Assembly: GCA_964512045.1 (NCBI GenBank)
Contig: CAZEJK010000295.1
Location: forward strand, 1-6,139
Length of the DNA stretch: 6,139 nucleotides
Origin: CAZEJK01 sp964512045
GTDB lineage: Bacteria > Acidobacteriota > Thermoanaerobaculia > Thermoanaerobaculales > Sulfomarinibacteraceae
Reading direction: 5' to 3'
Made by a program: the position numbers and the translations under genes. A model generated the notes under the pieces. The model saw only the letters and a list, made by a program, of their open reading frames with translations, was not told where the DNA came from and ran no database searches. Of the stretch, positions 1 through 6,139 are shown piece after piece; within the stretch, counting starts at the first letter, position 1; every line of letters starts with the position of its first letter.

Positions 1-25
1 CCGGAGGCCGGCCCGCGGCCCCCGG
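1..25 (-). terminator. GC-rich hairpin, possible terminator of the four-helix-bundle gene
   Basis: Bases 1-10 pair with 16-25 around a 5-nt loop, with one A·C mismatch in ten pairs. On the minus strand the hairpin begins 27 nt past the stop codon of the four-helix-bundle gene, which suits an intrinsic terminator. The window ends exactly at the hairpin, so a following T-run cannot be seen. A stem this GC-rich can also arise by chance here. Confidence 0.35.
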
Positions 26-52
26 CGAGGCAGCTTTGGTAGCGAGCTTTGT

Positions 53-397
53 TCAGTCTCCGATGAGCTTCCAGGTCATCGCACAGACGCGATCCATCAG
101 CGCCACGGCCTCGTTGGCCTTGCGGCGATCGATCGCGTCGATGTCGGCGAGCATTGCAAGAGCCACCTTGGTTTCCTTGGCGGAACCGTAGGCGACCCGA
201 CGGAGATGCCGGCGGTCCTTGCCGGTGCGGCCATCACTTTCTTAGAGGTTCAACGGGACGCTGGAGGCAGCCCGTATCGCTTGGTCAACGAGACTGGACC
301 AGCCTCGCTGGGCGCCTTTGACGGCGTGGACGGTGGCGACGAACGCGCGCTGGGCAAGCTCGAGTGCGGTGTCGGCGTGATCGGTCGGTGGTTGCAT
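53..397 (-). pseudogene. Four-helix-bundle protein (S23/Avd-like), interrupted by an in-frame TAA
   Basis: Read from ATG at 397 to TGA at 53-55, this frame encodes 114 codons, the usual length of stand-alone four-helix-bundle proteins (23S rRNA intervening-sequence protein / Avd family). Residues 35-51 (SSLVDQAIRAASSVPLN and the next L) and the part after the stop (DGRTGKDRRHLRRVAYGSAKE) fit the family core, normally of the type 'R-A-A-x-S-V-x-L-N-[x]-E-G-x-G-R-T-G-K-D-R'. One TAA at 242-244 replaces codon 52, in the helix 2/3 region. The 62 codons after it stay in the same frame up to the natural end (CAMTWKLIGD). The ATG at 397 is chosen because AAGGAGGAG (412-404 on the minus strand) lies 6 nt upstream; the in-frame ATGs at 424 and 418 would place that ribosome-binding site inside the coding region. 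Family members form small oligomeric helical bundles with unclear function outside diversity-generating retroelements, and no reverse transcriptase is present here. It is probably inactive, unless the stop is an assembly error or is read through. Confidence 0.75.
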
Positions 398-429
398 GGG
401 CGTCTCCTCCTTGAGCATGCTCACCCCTT

Positions 430-458
430 GGCCATGCCGATGGTGCCGGCAGTGTCAA
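430..458 (-). promoter_or_regulatory. Candidate promoter for the four-helix-bundle gene
   Basis: On the minus strand a perfect -35 hexamer TTGACA lies at 458-453. A 17-nt spacer leads to ATGGCC at 435-430, a poor -10 match. The start codon is at 397 with AAGGAGGAG at 412-404, so a transcript starting just after 430 would have a leader of about 25 nt. The -35 box and the spacing are good, and the -10 is weak. Confidence 0.4.
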
Positions 459-490
459 GGCTCGCCGTCTGCGGCGACCTTTGGTCTGCC

Positions 491-519
491 TTGACACTGC
501 CGGCACCATCGGCTACCTC
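491..519 (+). promoter_or_regulatory. Mirror-image candidate promoter facing the gene-poor region
   Basis: This is the inverted copy of the promoter of the four-helix-bundle gene: TTGACA at 491-496, the same 17-nt spacer, then TACCTC at 514-519. A ribosome-binding site AAGGAGGAG at 531-539 and an ATG at 546 follow. The open frame from that ATG runs to 1292 but is very rich in Arg, Pro, Gln and His and matches nothing recognisable. The promoter therefore appears to drive no real gene today. Confidence 0.35.
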
Positions 520-662
520 TTCGAGACCTCAAGGAGGAGACGCCCATGCCGCCGGCCACACAGCGGGCCGCGCGGCTGCAGCACCTTGTGGCGTGGATCT
601 CCAGCTCCGCTGACCGCGTGCACATGAAACCCACAGCAGCGCTCACACGAGCGTCTTCAGAA

Positions 663-794
663 CTAACACAATGCAGGAGCCTTACGGGATTTCCACAGCG
701 TCCGGCCGGTTGCGCACCCCCCAGACCCCCCGAACCCCAGCGCGACAACCAGGAGCGCCGTCAGCAGGGACCACCTCAAAGCCGGGGCCATCAT
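663..794 (-). CDS. Possible small lipoprotein or truncated lipoprotein leader
   Basis: From ATG at 794 this frame encodes 43 residues. A basic start (residues 1-7) is followed by a hydrophobic stretch (SLLTALLVVALGF, residues 9-21) and then GGSGGCATGR, which could be a lipobox with the acylated cysteine at residue 27. That layout suits a bacterial lipoprotein signal peptide, and the GCATGR ending is typical of myxobacterial lipoproteins. Against it: only 16 residues would remain after the cysteine, there is no well-placed ribosome-binding site (AAGGAG is more than 15 nt upstream), and the glycine run comes from low-complexity G-tracts. It may be the front end of a truncated gene or a chance frame. 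Confidence 0.2.
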   Translation of the reverse strand: MMAPALRWSLLTALLVVALGFGGSGGCATGRTLWKSRKAPALC

Positions 795-849
795 CGGTTC
801 AGCTTGCAACGGGCACTCCTTCCCATCGAGCTCCTGCCAGAGCCGAGGC

Positions 850-978
850 ATTCGCAGCGGCACCAAGGAAGACCTGCAGCATTTCATCGCCGACGTCGAG
901 CGGTTTCGCCACGATGCGCCGCCCACCACCGGCAGTGGACCCCTCCCCGCGACCCTGGGGGGCAAGCCATTTTACTGA
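850..978 (+). pseudogene. Possible C-terminal gene remnant, unrecognised
   Basis: In this plus-strand frame the last 40 or so residues before the TGA at 976-978 read like a natural protein: KEDLQHFIADVERFRHDAP, then a Pro/Gly/Thr-rich tail ending LGGKPFY. The frame is open back to a TAA at 664-666, but no ATG, GTG or TTG with a ribosome-binding site is present, and the residues before about 850 look random. If real, this is the tail of a gene that has lost its front. No family is recognised. The evidence is composition only, so confidence is low. Confidence 0.18.
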
Positions 979-1132
979 AAAAGAGTGATTTCATCATGAG
1001 GAGCACTCTCGTGCCTCCAAGACGTCTGTTCTGCCAACGCGGCCGAGCAAACCTCCTAACCCGATCCCCCCGGGTCCGGCGTGCATTGGACCGACTCACG
1101 CTACAGTACCACCAAAACATCGTACCCGGTTG

Positions 1133-1165
1133 CCCGTTGGGCCCTTGCATCCTCAGCTCAACGGG
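1133..1165. repeat. Hairpin between the gene-poor region and the helicase gene
   Basis: Bases 1133-1142 pair with 1156-1165, nine Watson-Crick pairs and one G-T wobble, around a 13-nt loop. No T-run follows on either strand, so an intrinsic terminator is not well supported. The hairpin lies about 190 nt before the helicase start, where it could be a weak terminator or part of a leader. Confidence 0.25.
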
Positions 1166-1352
1166 TGTCTACTCATGGTCATGCCTGGTATCTGCCCAGT
1201 GTCAGATCAACACGAATGCCGTAACAGCTCGCGCATCGAGCACTCCGCTGCAGGCAGCCAACGGCGACGCACGGACAGGCGAACACGGCTGAGCCCGTTT
1301 CTCCCCCGCGCCGCCCGTCATCCGTTGTTCCGCCACGGGAGCAGCCCTTGCC

Positions 1353-4300
1353 ATGACGGTGAGTGCCGCGGATGGTGAGGCGGCTGCAGTGAAAGAGCAC
1401 CCGTCCGGCCTGTACGAGACCCTGGTGACGATGGGCCTCGAGCGTTCGCTCGCTGAGGCGCGAGCCGCCGGCTGGCGCGACGAGATCAGACACCTCGATC
1501 CTGCCGAGGCCCNNNNNNNNNNGTCTGCGCGGCGGTGCTCACCGAGGCCCCGGCGGTGCTGGCACGCTTCGTCCACGATCTGCTCGCCCCGCTCCTGGAG
1601 AGCCTCGGGGGGCCAGAAGCCCTCAGCAGCCAGCTGGCAGTTGTCGATCGACTGATCGCCGTCCTCCGCGCGGAGATCGAGGACTCGCCCGTGCTCCCCG
1701 ACGACGCTCCGTCTCCTCCCGCCCGCCAACTGCTCTCGCTGGCCGGGCCCGCGCGCAGCGCCTTGGCAGCTCCCGAGGCGCCCGAGCGGCCTGGCATCCC
1801 CCTCTCCGTCAGCCACCTGCTCGTCAACGGTCCACGCGACCGCGGCATCGTCTCCGAGCTCGTGCGCGAGCTCGCCTCCGCCGACCGTGTGGCCTTGCTG
1901 GTCTCATTCCTCAAGTGGTCCGGCTGGCGTCTCCTGCGCGAACCTGTACAGCAGTTTCTCAGCCGCCGCCCGGGCGCCTTGCAGGTGCTCACCACGACCT
2001 ACCTGGGTGCCACAGAGCGCCGTGTCCTCGACGATCTGGTGCGCCTCGGCGCCGAGGTACGGATCTCCTACGACACCCGGCGCACCCGTCTGCACGCCAA
2101 AGCCTGGCTCTTCTTCCGCCAAACCGGCTACTCCACTGCCTTCGTGGGCTCCTCCAACCTTTCCTCCGCCGCCATGGTGGACGGCCTGGAGTGGAATGTG
2201 CGCCTCTCGCAGGTGGAGACTCCGCACGTTCTGCATCAGGTCCAGTCCGCCTTCAATCAGTACTGGGAGGAGGGTGAGTTCGAGCCGTATGCCCCTGCCC
2301 GCGACGCCAGCCGTGTGGACCGCGCGCTCGATCGCGAGCAGAAGAGCCCATCCGAAGGTCTCGCGTTGCACCTGGACGTGCGCCCGTACCCCTTCCAGCA
2401 GGACATTCTCGATCGCCTCGCCGCAGAGCGCGCTGGCGGCCATGCGCGCAACCTCGTCGTCGCCGCCACCGGCACCGGCAAGACGGTGGTGGCGGCCCTG
2501 GACTATAGAGAGCTGAGACGACAGCACGGCCCCCTGTCTCTCCTGTTCGTCGCCCACCGACGAGAGATCCTCGATCAGAGCCTCGCCACCTTCCGCGCGG
2601 TGCTGCGGGACAACAGCTTCGGCGAGCGGCTCTACGGAGGGCGCCAACCCGTCCGCGGTCTCCACGTGTTTGCCAGCATCCAAAGCCTCAGCGCGGAGCG
2701 CATCGCTGGGCTCGCACCGGACGCCTATGAGGTGGTCATCGTGGACGAGTTCCATCATGCCGCCGCCCCCACCTACGACCGCCTCCTCGAGCAGCTGCAA
2801 CCACGCTTCTTGCTGGGGCTCACCGCAACGCCTGATCGCGCCGACGGCGGCAGCATCCTGCACCACTTCGACGATCGCATCGCCGCGGAGCTGCGTCTGT
2901 GGCACGCCCTGGATCAGCAGCTGCTCTGCCCATTCCAGTACTTCGCCGTGACTGACGATAGCGACCTGCGGCATGCGGGTTGGCAGTCCGGCCGGTACCG
3001 GACCGCCGACCTCGAGAACATCTTCTCTGGTGACCACGCTCGCGCCCGCAAGATCCTCCGCGCAGTTGCCGACACGGTGCGCGATCCGCACACCATGCGC
3101 GCACTCGGTTTCTGCGTTTCGATCCGCCACGCCGAGCTGATGGCCAACGAGTTCACCACGGCCGGAGTCCCGGCCGCCGCTCTTACCGCCTACTCCAGCG
3201 AGGACGAACGGAGCGCGATCCTTCAGCGCCTGCGCACGCGCCAGCTGAACATCGTGTTCACCGTCGACATCTTCAATGAAGGCGTGGACATCCCCGAGGT
3301 GGATACGGTGCTGTTCCTGCGGCCGACCGAGTCCGCTACCGTCTTCTTGCAGCAGCTCGGCCGCGGCCTTCGTCTGGCCGACGACAAGGAGTGTCTTACA
3401 GCGATCGACTTCGTCGGGCACATGCACGTCAGGTTCCGTTTCGACCGCCGCTTCCGCGCCATCCTCGGAGGCACGCGACAGCAGATACTCCGGGAGGCTG
3501 AGCACGGCTTCCCACGGCTACCGCCGGGCTGCGCGATCCACCTCGAGCGCGAGGCTCAACAACGGATCATCGCCAACATCAAGCACACCTTGGGCGCCGG
3601 CTGGTCCGCCCTGGCAGAGGACCTCCGCTCACTCCAGGGTCCGGTGACCCTCGCCCGCTTTCTGGCGGCCGCCGACGTGGACCTCACCGAGCTGTACTCC
3701 GGCGGCGACAAGGGCTGGACCCGACTGCGGCGCGCCGCTGGACACCGCCTCCCTCCAACGACAGGCACGGAGAGAGCCTTGAGCCGAGCCATCGGCCGCG
3801 TGATCCACGTCAACGATCCAGCGCGCCTCCAGCTCTGGCTCGAGACGCTGGAGCACGGCCAGATCCCGATAGCATTCGACCTGAACAAGCCCCAGCACCG
3901 GCTCCTACTTATGCTCTCCAGCATGCTCGATCCAGCCAGGCGACCGCTTGCCGAGCAACCCCGGGTGCTCTCAAGGCTCCTGGACCACCCCCACCTGGCT
4001 GACGAGCTCCGCCAACTGCTGGCCCTACTGTACGACACTGCCACACGTCCTGTCCGGCGCCTCGAACTCGGTCTCGCAGCGCCCCTCCAGCTCCACGCCG
4101 ACTACCAGCTCATCGAGATTATGGCGGCGTTCGCCTCGATCAGCTCCGACTCCGGCAAGCTCATCCGCCCTCAAGCTGGAGTGTACTGGCATCAGCGCGT
4201 CCAATGCGATCTGTTCTTCGTCACGCTCGAGAAATCAGAGCGTGACTACTCTCCCACCACCATGTACCGGGACTTCCCGATCTCTCCCACGCTCTTCCAC

Positions 4301-4558
4301 TGGCAGTCGCAAAGCAACACCCGCGAGGACAGCCCCACGGGGCGCCGCTACCAACAGCACGCCAGCAAAGGCAGCCACGTCCTCTTCTTCGTGCGCCGAC
4401 GCAACAGGGACGACCGCGGCGAGACCGCCCCCTACACATTCCTCGGACCCGCCACCTACCAGCACCACAAAGGTGACCGTCCGATGTCCATCACCTGGCG
4501 TCTCCAGCACGCCATGCCCGCCGTGCTTTTCGAAGAGATGAAGGTGGCAGCAGGATGA
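1353..4558 (+). CDS. PLD-like nuclease / SF2 helicase / DUF3427 fusion protein (gene contains assembly gap)
   Basis: A protein of about 1,070 residues, inferred to act on nucleic acid in the cytoplasm. The N-terminal part (HPSGLYETLVTMGLE..., LDPAEA) is typical of DUF3427 helicases. A phospholipase-D-like domain (about 1800-2290) has HAK at 2093-2101 and GSSN at 2147-2158: one HKD-type half-site without the usual Asp, as is common in this group. The helicase core follows: Walker A ATGTGKT (2465-2485), DEFH box (2744-2755), TATP (2822-2833), NEGVDIP (3275-3295) and QQLGRGLR (3350-3373), so the ATPase looks intact. The region after about 3480, ending FVRRRNRDD, FLGPATY and PMSITWRLQHAMPA, matches DUF3427. 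The frame before the N gap (1353 onward) differs from that after it (1523 onward); a true gap of 2 mod 3 bases would join them. Start: ATG at 1353 has only GGGAG 11 nt away, while GTG at 1389 has GGTGAGG at 8 nt and starts just before the conserved SGLYE, so 1389 is a real alternative. Such fusions occur in defence and mobile islands; an antiviral role is inference. Confidence 0.93.
1513..1522. other. Assembly gap (10 N) inside the helicase gene
   Basis: Ten Ns interrupt the coding sequence after LDPAEA. The number is probably a placeholder. The two sides are in different frames as written, which would be a false frameshift. Bases CCGAGGCCC occur just left of the gap (ending at 1512) and again at 1542-1550, and CGGCGGTGCT occurs at 1530-1539 and 1551-1560. 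A short tandem repeat therefore probably caused the break. Confidence 0.95.
1530..1560 (+). repeat. Short tandem duplication with 21-bp period beside the gap
   Basis: CGGCGGTGCT is repeated exactly 21 bp apart (1530-1539, 1551-1560), and CCGAGGCCC sits between the copies and again left of the gap. The period is seven codons, giving two versions of a motif like EAPAVL. Related helicases usually run directly from LDPAEA into a helix of the VLARHLA type, so one copy looks like an extra insertion or an assembly artefact. Confidence 0.5.
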
Positions 4559-4765
4559 GCCGAACGGCGCCGCCGAGGTCTCCAGCTCCGCGTTGGCGAC
4601 CGACAACCCCTCGTTGTCGACCGTTCGCCCGAGCGGCGTGCTCCACCACTCCGGCACCAGGTCGTTGATGTCCTGCACCACCCACCGGAACGCGGAGGTC
4701 TCGGTCTCGTTGACGTGCGCCCGCAGCCGGAACGTCTCGTCCGGCGCCACCGCGAGGAAGCCCGT
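4559..4765 (-). pseudogene. Antisense gene fragment with extreme GC3, unrecognised
   Basis: On the minus strand 69 consecutive codons, from ACG at 4765 to GGC at 4559, have G or C in the third position in all but one case (a CGA). The peptide is well balanced, for example FRLRAHVNETETSAFRWVVQ and DINDLVPEWWSTPLGRTVDN. This is strong evidence for past coding. The frame has no convincing start: the ATG at 4807 lacks a ribosome-binding site and the codons between are mixed. At the other end it runs directly into the antisense of the conserved helicase C-terminus, so only an internal piece of a gene survives. I do not recognise the family. It fills most of the gap between the helicase and the ATPase and begins one base past the helicase stop, which suggests a recombination junction there. 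GC3 is higher than in the neighbouring genes, suggesting another origin. Confidence 0.5.
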
Positions 4766-4877
4766 GGGTACGGCATGTCTGGCACTGATGTACTGTTGTG
4801 GAGGCACCGTTGCAGATGATGCTACGAAGGCACCGGTTCACCGCCCGGCTGCGCGACCGCCTCGCTGTTCATTGTTG

Positions 4878-4908
4878 TTGGGGCAGCGATGCTCTAGCCT
4901 GATAGAGT
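4878..4908 (+). promoter_or_regulatory. Candidate promoter for the ATPase pair, with a small inverted repeat
   Basis: TAGAGT at 4903-4908 is a good high-GC-type -10 box (TAGRRT). A weak -35 TTGGGG is at 4878-4883, with a long 19-nt spacer. CTCTA (4892-4896) and TAGAG (4903-4907) form an inverted repeat over the -10, which could be an operator half-site pair or chance. The start codon follows at 4951. This supports transcription of the ATPase pair independently of the helicase gene. Confidence 0.35.
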
Positions 4909-4950
4909 CACTGCGAAGAGAACCTCGACCCGTCGGAGCGGAGGTGGGAC

Positions 4951-6072
4951 GTGTTGAAGCGACTGTATGTTGACAACTTTCGCTGTCTCTCGAACTTCGA
5001 GCTGACACCATCGGCTCAGGTGGCAGCGTTGGTCGGACCGAACGGAGGCGGGAAGTCCGCCGTGTTTCACGTCTTCCGGGCTCTCCAGAGCCTCCTGGTA
5101 TCGGGTGAGCAGGTCGATCGGGCGCTGCCCCCCTGGTCGCTGACGCGATGGGATAGCCGCCGAACACAACGGATCGAGCTCGATGTGGAGGTCGCCACGC
5201 AGCAGTTTCACTACACGCTGGCTGTGACCCAGTCAGAGGATCAGCGTGGCAGCCGGATCCAAGCGGAGGAGTTGCGCTCGGGTTCCGACATCCTCTATCG
5301 GATGGCTGACGGCATCGTCGAGCTTCACCAGGACCAACGAAGCACGTCAGCCCCAACGAGCTTTCCCTTCGTCGCCACTCGCTCGTTCCTGCCGCTTCTC
5401 GAGACCAACGCTAAGAACGACGAGATCCGCTCCTTCAAGAGCTGGCTGTCGAGCATCTTCCTGTTCGCGCTCAACCCCTGGGCGATGCAGCCGGTTTCCG
5501 AGAGTGAAGGGGACGGTATCGCCATCGACGGAATGAACTTCGTGTCGTGGTTCAGGACGCTTGTGCAGGAATCGCCGGAGGTCGTCGCGCAGCTGACAGA
5601 AGATCTGTCGCCGGTCATCCCGGGCCTACAGACAATATCCCTACGCCCCGTAGGTCTGAACACCCGCGCCTTGGTGCTCGCCTGTCAGCTCGGAGGCCGG
5701 AAGTTCGATCTCAACGTCGGCGAGCTCTCGGAGGGGCAAAGAGCGCTGCTTGTCCTGTACACGGTGCTTCGCACAGCAGCACTGCGTGCACGTCTCCTCG
5801 TGTTCGACGAGCCCGACAACTTCATCACCCTGTCTGAGATCCAACCCTGGCTCTCTGCCCTCCGCGAGACCGTTTCCCTGACCACCCAGGGCACGCTGCT
5901 TGTGATCTCACATCATCCGGAGGTGATCGACTACCTGGCTGCGGATCAAGCGCTGTACCTCTGGCGGAGCGACGACGGCCCAACACGCATCACGTCGGTT
6001 GCTTCGGTGCTCGACAGATCGGACGGCGTGCTCGTCTCCGAGTGGCTCCGGCACGGTGGATCCAGTGAGTAA
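4951..6072 (+). CDS. AAA/ABC-type ATPase (AAA_21/RecF-OLD-like), ATPase subunit of a two-gene module
   Basis: A 373-residue cytoplasmic ATPase with a complete ABC-type site. The N-terminus LYVDNFRCLSNFEL is typical of RecF/AAA_21 proteins. Walker A is GPNGGGKS (residues 29-36), the signature LSEGQ (259-263), Walker B LLVFDEP with Asp-Glu at 286-287, and the H-loop ISHHPEVID has its first His at 321. The insert between Walker A and the signature (about 60-250) is short, without a long coiled coil, so this is not an SMC/Rad50 rod protein. No nuclease domain is fused, unlike single-chain OLD or GajA proteins. GTG at 4951 is the start: GGAGGT at 4940-4945 gives 5-nt spacing and the conserved N-terminus begins there. 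The stop overlaps the start of the next gene by 8 bp (GTGAGTAA), implying translational coupling. In comparable pairs (PARIS AriA/AriB, RloA/RloB, AAA + DUF4276) the ATPase senses invasion and controls a partner. That role is inferred here. Confidence 0.93.
   Translation: MLKRLYVDNFRCLSNFELTPSAQVAALVGPNGGGKSAVFHVFRALQSLLVSGEQVDRALPPWSLTRWDSRRTQRIELDVEVATQQFHYTLAVTQSEDQRGSRIQAEELRSGSDILYRMADGIVELHQDQRSTSAPTSFPFVATRSFLPLLETNAKNDEIRSFKSWLSSIFLFALNPWAMQPVSESEGDGIAIDGMNFVSWFRTLVQESPEVVAQLTEDLSPVIPGLQTISLRPVGLNTRALVLACQLGGRKFDLNVGELSEGQRALLVLYTVLRTAALRARLLVFDEPDNFITLSEIQPWLSALRETVSLTTQGTLLVISHHPEVIDYLAADQALYLWRSDDGPTRITSVASVLDRSDGVLVSEWLRHGGSSE
6055..6060 (+). promoter_or_regulatory. Ribosome-binding site for the downstream partner gene
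   Basis: GGTGGA lies inside the end of the ATPase gene, 4 nt before the GTG at 6065. It supports that start and the coupled translation of the two genes. Confidence 0.45.
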
Positions 6073-6139
6073 AGTTGGCCTTCGGGTGGAGCTGCTCTGT
6101 GAAGACAGTGAGCACGAGGCTTTTGCGCGACGGCTCCTC
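6065..6139 (+). CDS. N-terminus of putative TOPRIM/DUF4276-like partner of the ATPase (cut by window end)
   Basis: Only 25 residues are visible, starting at GTG 6065: MSKVGLRVELLCEDSEHEAF, then ARRLL. A short beta strand (LRVELLC) is followed by an acidic E-D-x-E-x-E pattern and a helix beginning EAFARRLL. This resembles the opening of TOPRIM and DUF4276/RloB-type proteins, where a strand ends in a catalytic or metal-binding Glu (for example V-E-G-x-x-D/E-x-x-F). The 8-bp overlap with the ATPase stop and a GGTGGA site 4 nt upstream make it very likely a real, translationally coupled gene. Position after an AAA_21 ATPase is exactly where such nuclease or effector partners lie. The catalytic DxD part would be outside the window, so the family call rests on a short stretch and context. 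Confidence 0.6.
   Translation, partial: MSKVGLRVELLCEDSEHEAFARRLL

Larger units (their letters stand above)
394..549. repeat. Nested inverted repeat with outward-facing promoter and start elements
   Basis: Two perfect inverted repeats are nested around nearly the same centre: an outer pair of 22 bp (394-415 with 528-549) and an inner pair of 26 bp (436-461 with 488-513). The 26-nt loop holds a further 6-bp hairpin (462-467 with 472-477, loop TCTG). The outer arms each contain CTCAAGGAGGAGACGCCCAT, a strong ribosome-binding site followed 6 nt later by ATG. The inner arms each contain TTGACA pointing outward. The segments between arms differ (416-435 against 514-527). The result is a symmetric bidirectional 5' region. 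It serves the four-helix-bundle gene on the minus strand, but no recognisable gene on the plus strand. It could be a duplicated and inverted leader, a mobile-element end or an assembly chimera. Confidence 0.85.
550..1352. other. Gene-poor stretch of about 800 bp, probably decayed accessory DNA
   Basis: Open frames cross this stretch on both strands, but they have the Arg/Pro/Ser/Gln-rich composition of chance frames in GC-rich DNA, and none has both a good start signal and a recognisable family. Three weak signals are noted separately: a possible minus-strand lipoprotein leader (663-794), a coding-like plus-strand tail without a start (850-978) and a hairpin (1133-1165). At 717-738 there are three spaced C-tracts (six, six and four C at 9-nt spacing). 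No clear promoter for the downstream helicase gene is seen. Confidence 0.6.

Noticed and set aside
53..549. Diversity-generating retroelement (Avd-like protein next to repeats)
   Set aside because: There is no reverse transcriptase and no template/variable repeat pair with adenine-specific differences. The repeats are inverted and identical.
394..549. Integron attC site or CRISPR-like repeat
   Set aside because: The core GTTRRRY/RYYYAAC boxes of attC are absent, and there is only one palindrome with no spacer-repeat periodicity.
717..738. Spaced C-tracts that could form a G-quadruplex on the minus strand
   Set aside because: Only three G-tracts of at least three are present in a tight cluster. 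A fourth is lacking, and such runs are expected in GC-rich DNA.
546..1292. Long plus-strand open frame (248 codons) starting at a strong ribosome-binding site and ATG
   Set aside because: The start signal is an exact inverted copy of the four-helix-bundle leader. The translated product is dominated by Arg, Pro, Gln and His with no recognisable domain. The frame is most likely open by chance.
1202..1995. Minus-strand frames running across the N gap
   Set aside because: They lie opposite the N-terminus of the helicase gene, pass through unknown bases and show no family features.
1904..3505. Long minus-strand open frame opposite the helicase gene (533 codons)
   Set aside because: It is the antisense of conserved helicase motifs, and a high-GC gene commonly leaves its complementary frame open.
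4816..4902. 28-codon plus-strand ORF just before the ATPase promoter (starts MMLRRHRF)
   Set aside because: GGAGG is 12 nt from its ATG, too far. The ORF overlaps the candidate promoter, and the sequence is basic and unremarkable, so a leader peptide is not supported.

Overview
This is a 6.1-kb piece of GC-rich bacterial DNA from a draft assembly (10 Ns at 1513-1522). GC content, strongly G/C-biased third codon positions, a four-helix-bundle (S23/Avd-like) gene and a possible small lipoprotein would fit a Myxococcota or similar high-GC lineage. An actinomycete cannot be excluded from sequence alone. There is no rRNA, tRNA or CRISPR array.

Left part (1-1352): a minus-strand four-helix-bundle gene (53-397) is interrupted by one in-frame TAA. 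Upstream of it is a large nested inverted repeat (394-549) that carries a TTGACA box, a strong ribosome-binding site and an ATG facing outward on both sides. From about 550 to 1352 no convincing gene is visible, only weak coding-like scraps and one hairpin. This looks like decayed accessory DNA.

Centre (1353-4558): one long gene encodes a fusion of a phospholipase-D-like (HKD) nuclease domain, a superfamily 2 DEAD/DEAH-type helicase and a C-terminal DUF3427 domain. The N gap and a 21-bp tandem duplication sit in its N-terminal region, so the frame break there is probably an assembly problem and not a mutation.

Right part (4559-6139): immediately after the helicase stop lies a remnant on the opposite strand with almost perfect GC3. 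Then comes an AAA/ABC-type ATPase gene (4951-6072) with complete Walker A, signature, Walker B and H-loop motifs. Its stop overlaps the start of a third gene (6065 to the window edge) whose first 25 residues resemble the opening strand and acidic motif of TOPRIM/DUF4276-type proteins.

Taken together, the right two thirds look like a defence-island segment. It holds a stand-alone helicase-nuclease and, behind its own promoter, a translationally coupled ATPase + putative TOPRIM-like effector pair of the general OLD/PARIS/RloAB design. Whether the helicase and the ATPase pair form one system is not shown. The 392-bp spacer with a foreign antisense remnant argues for two adjacent modules.
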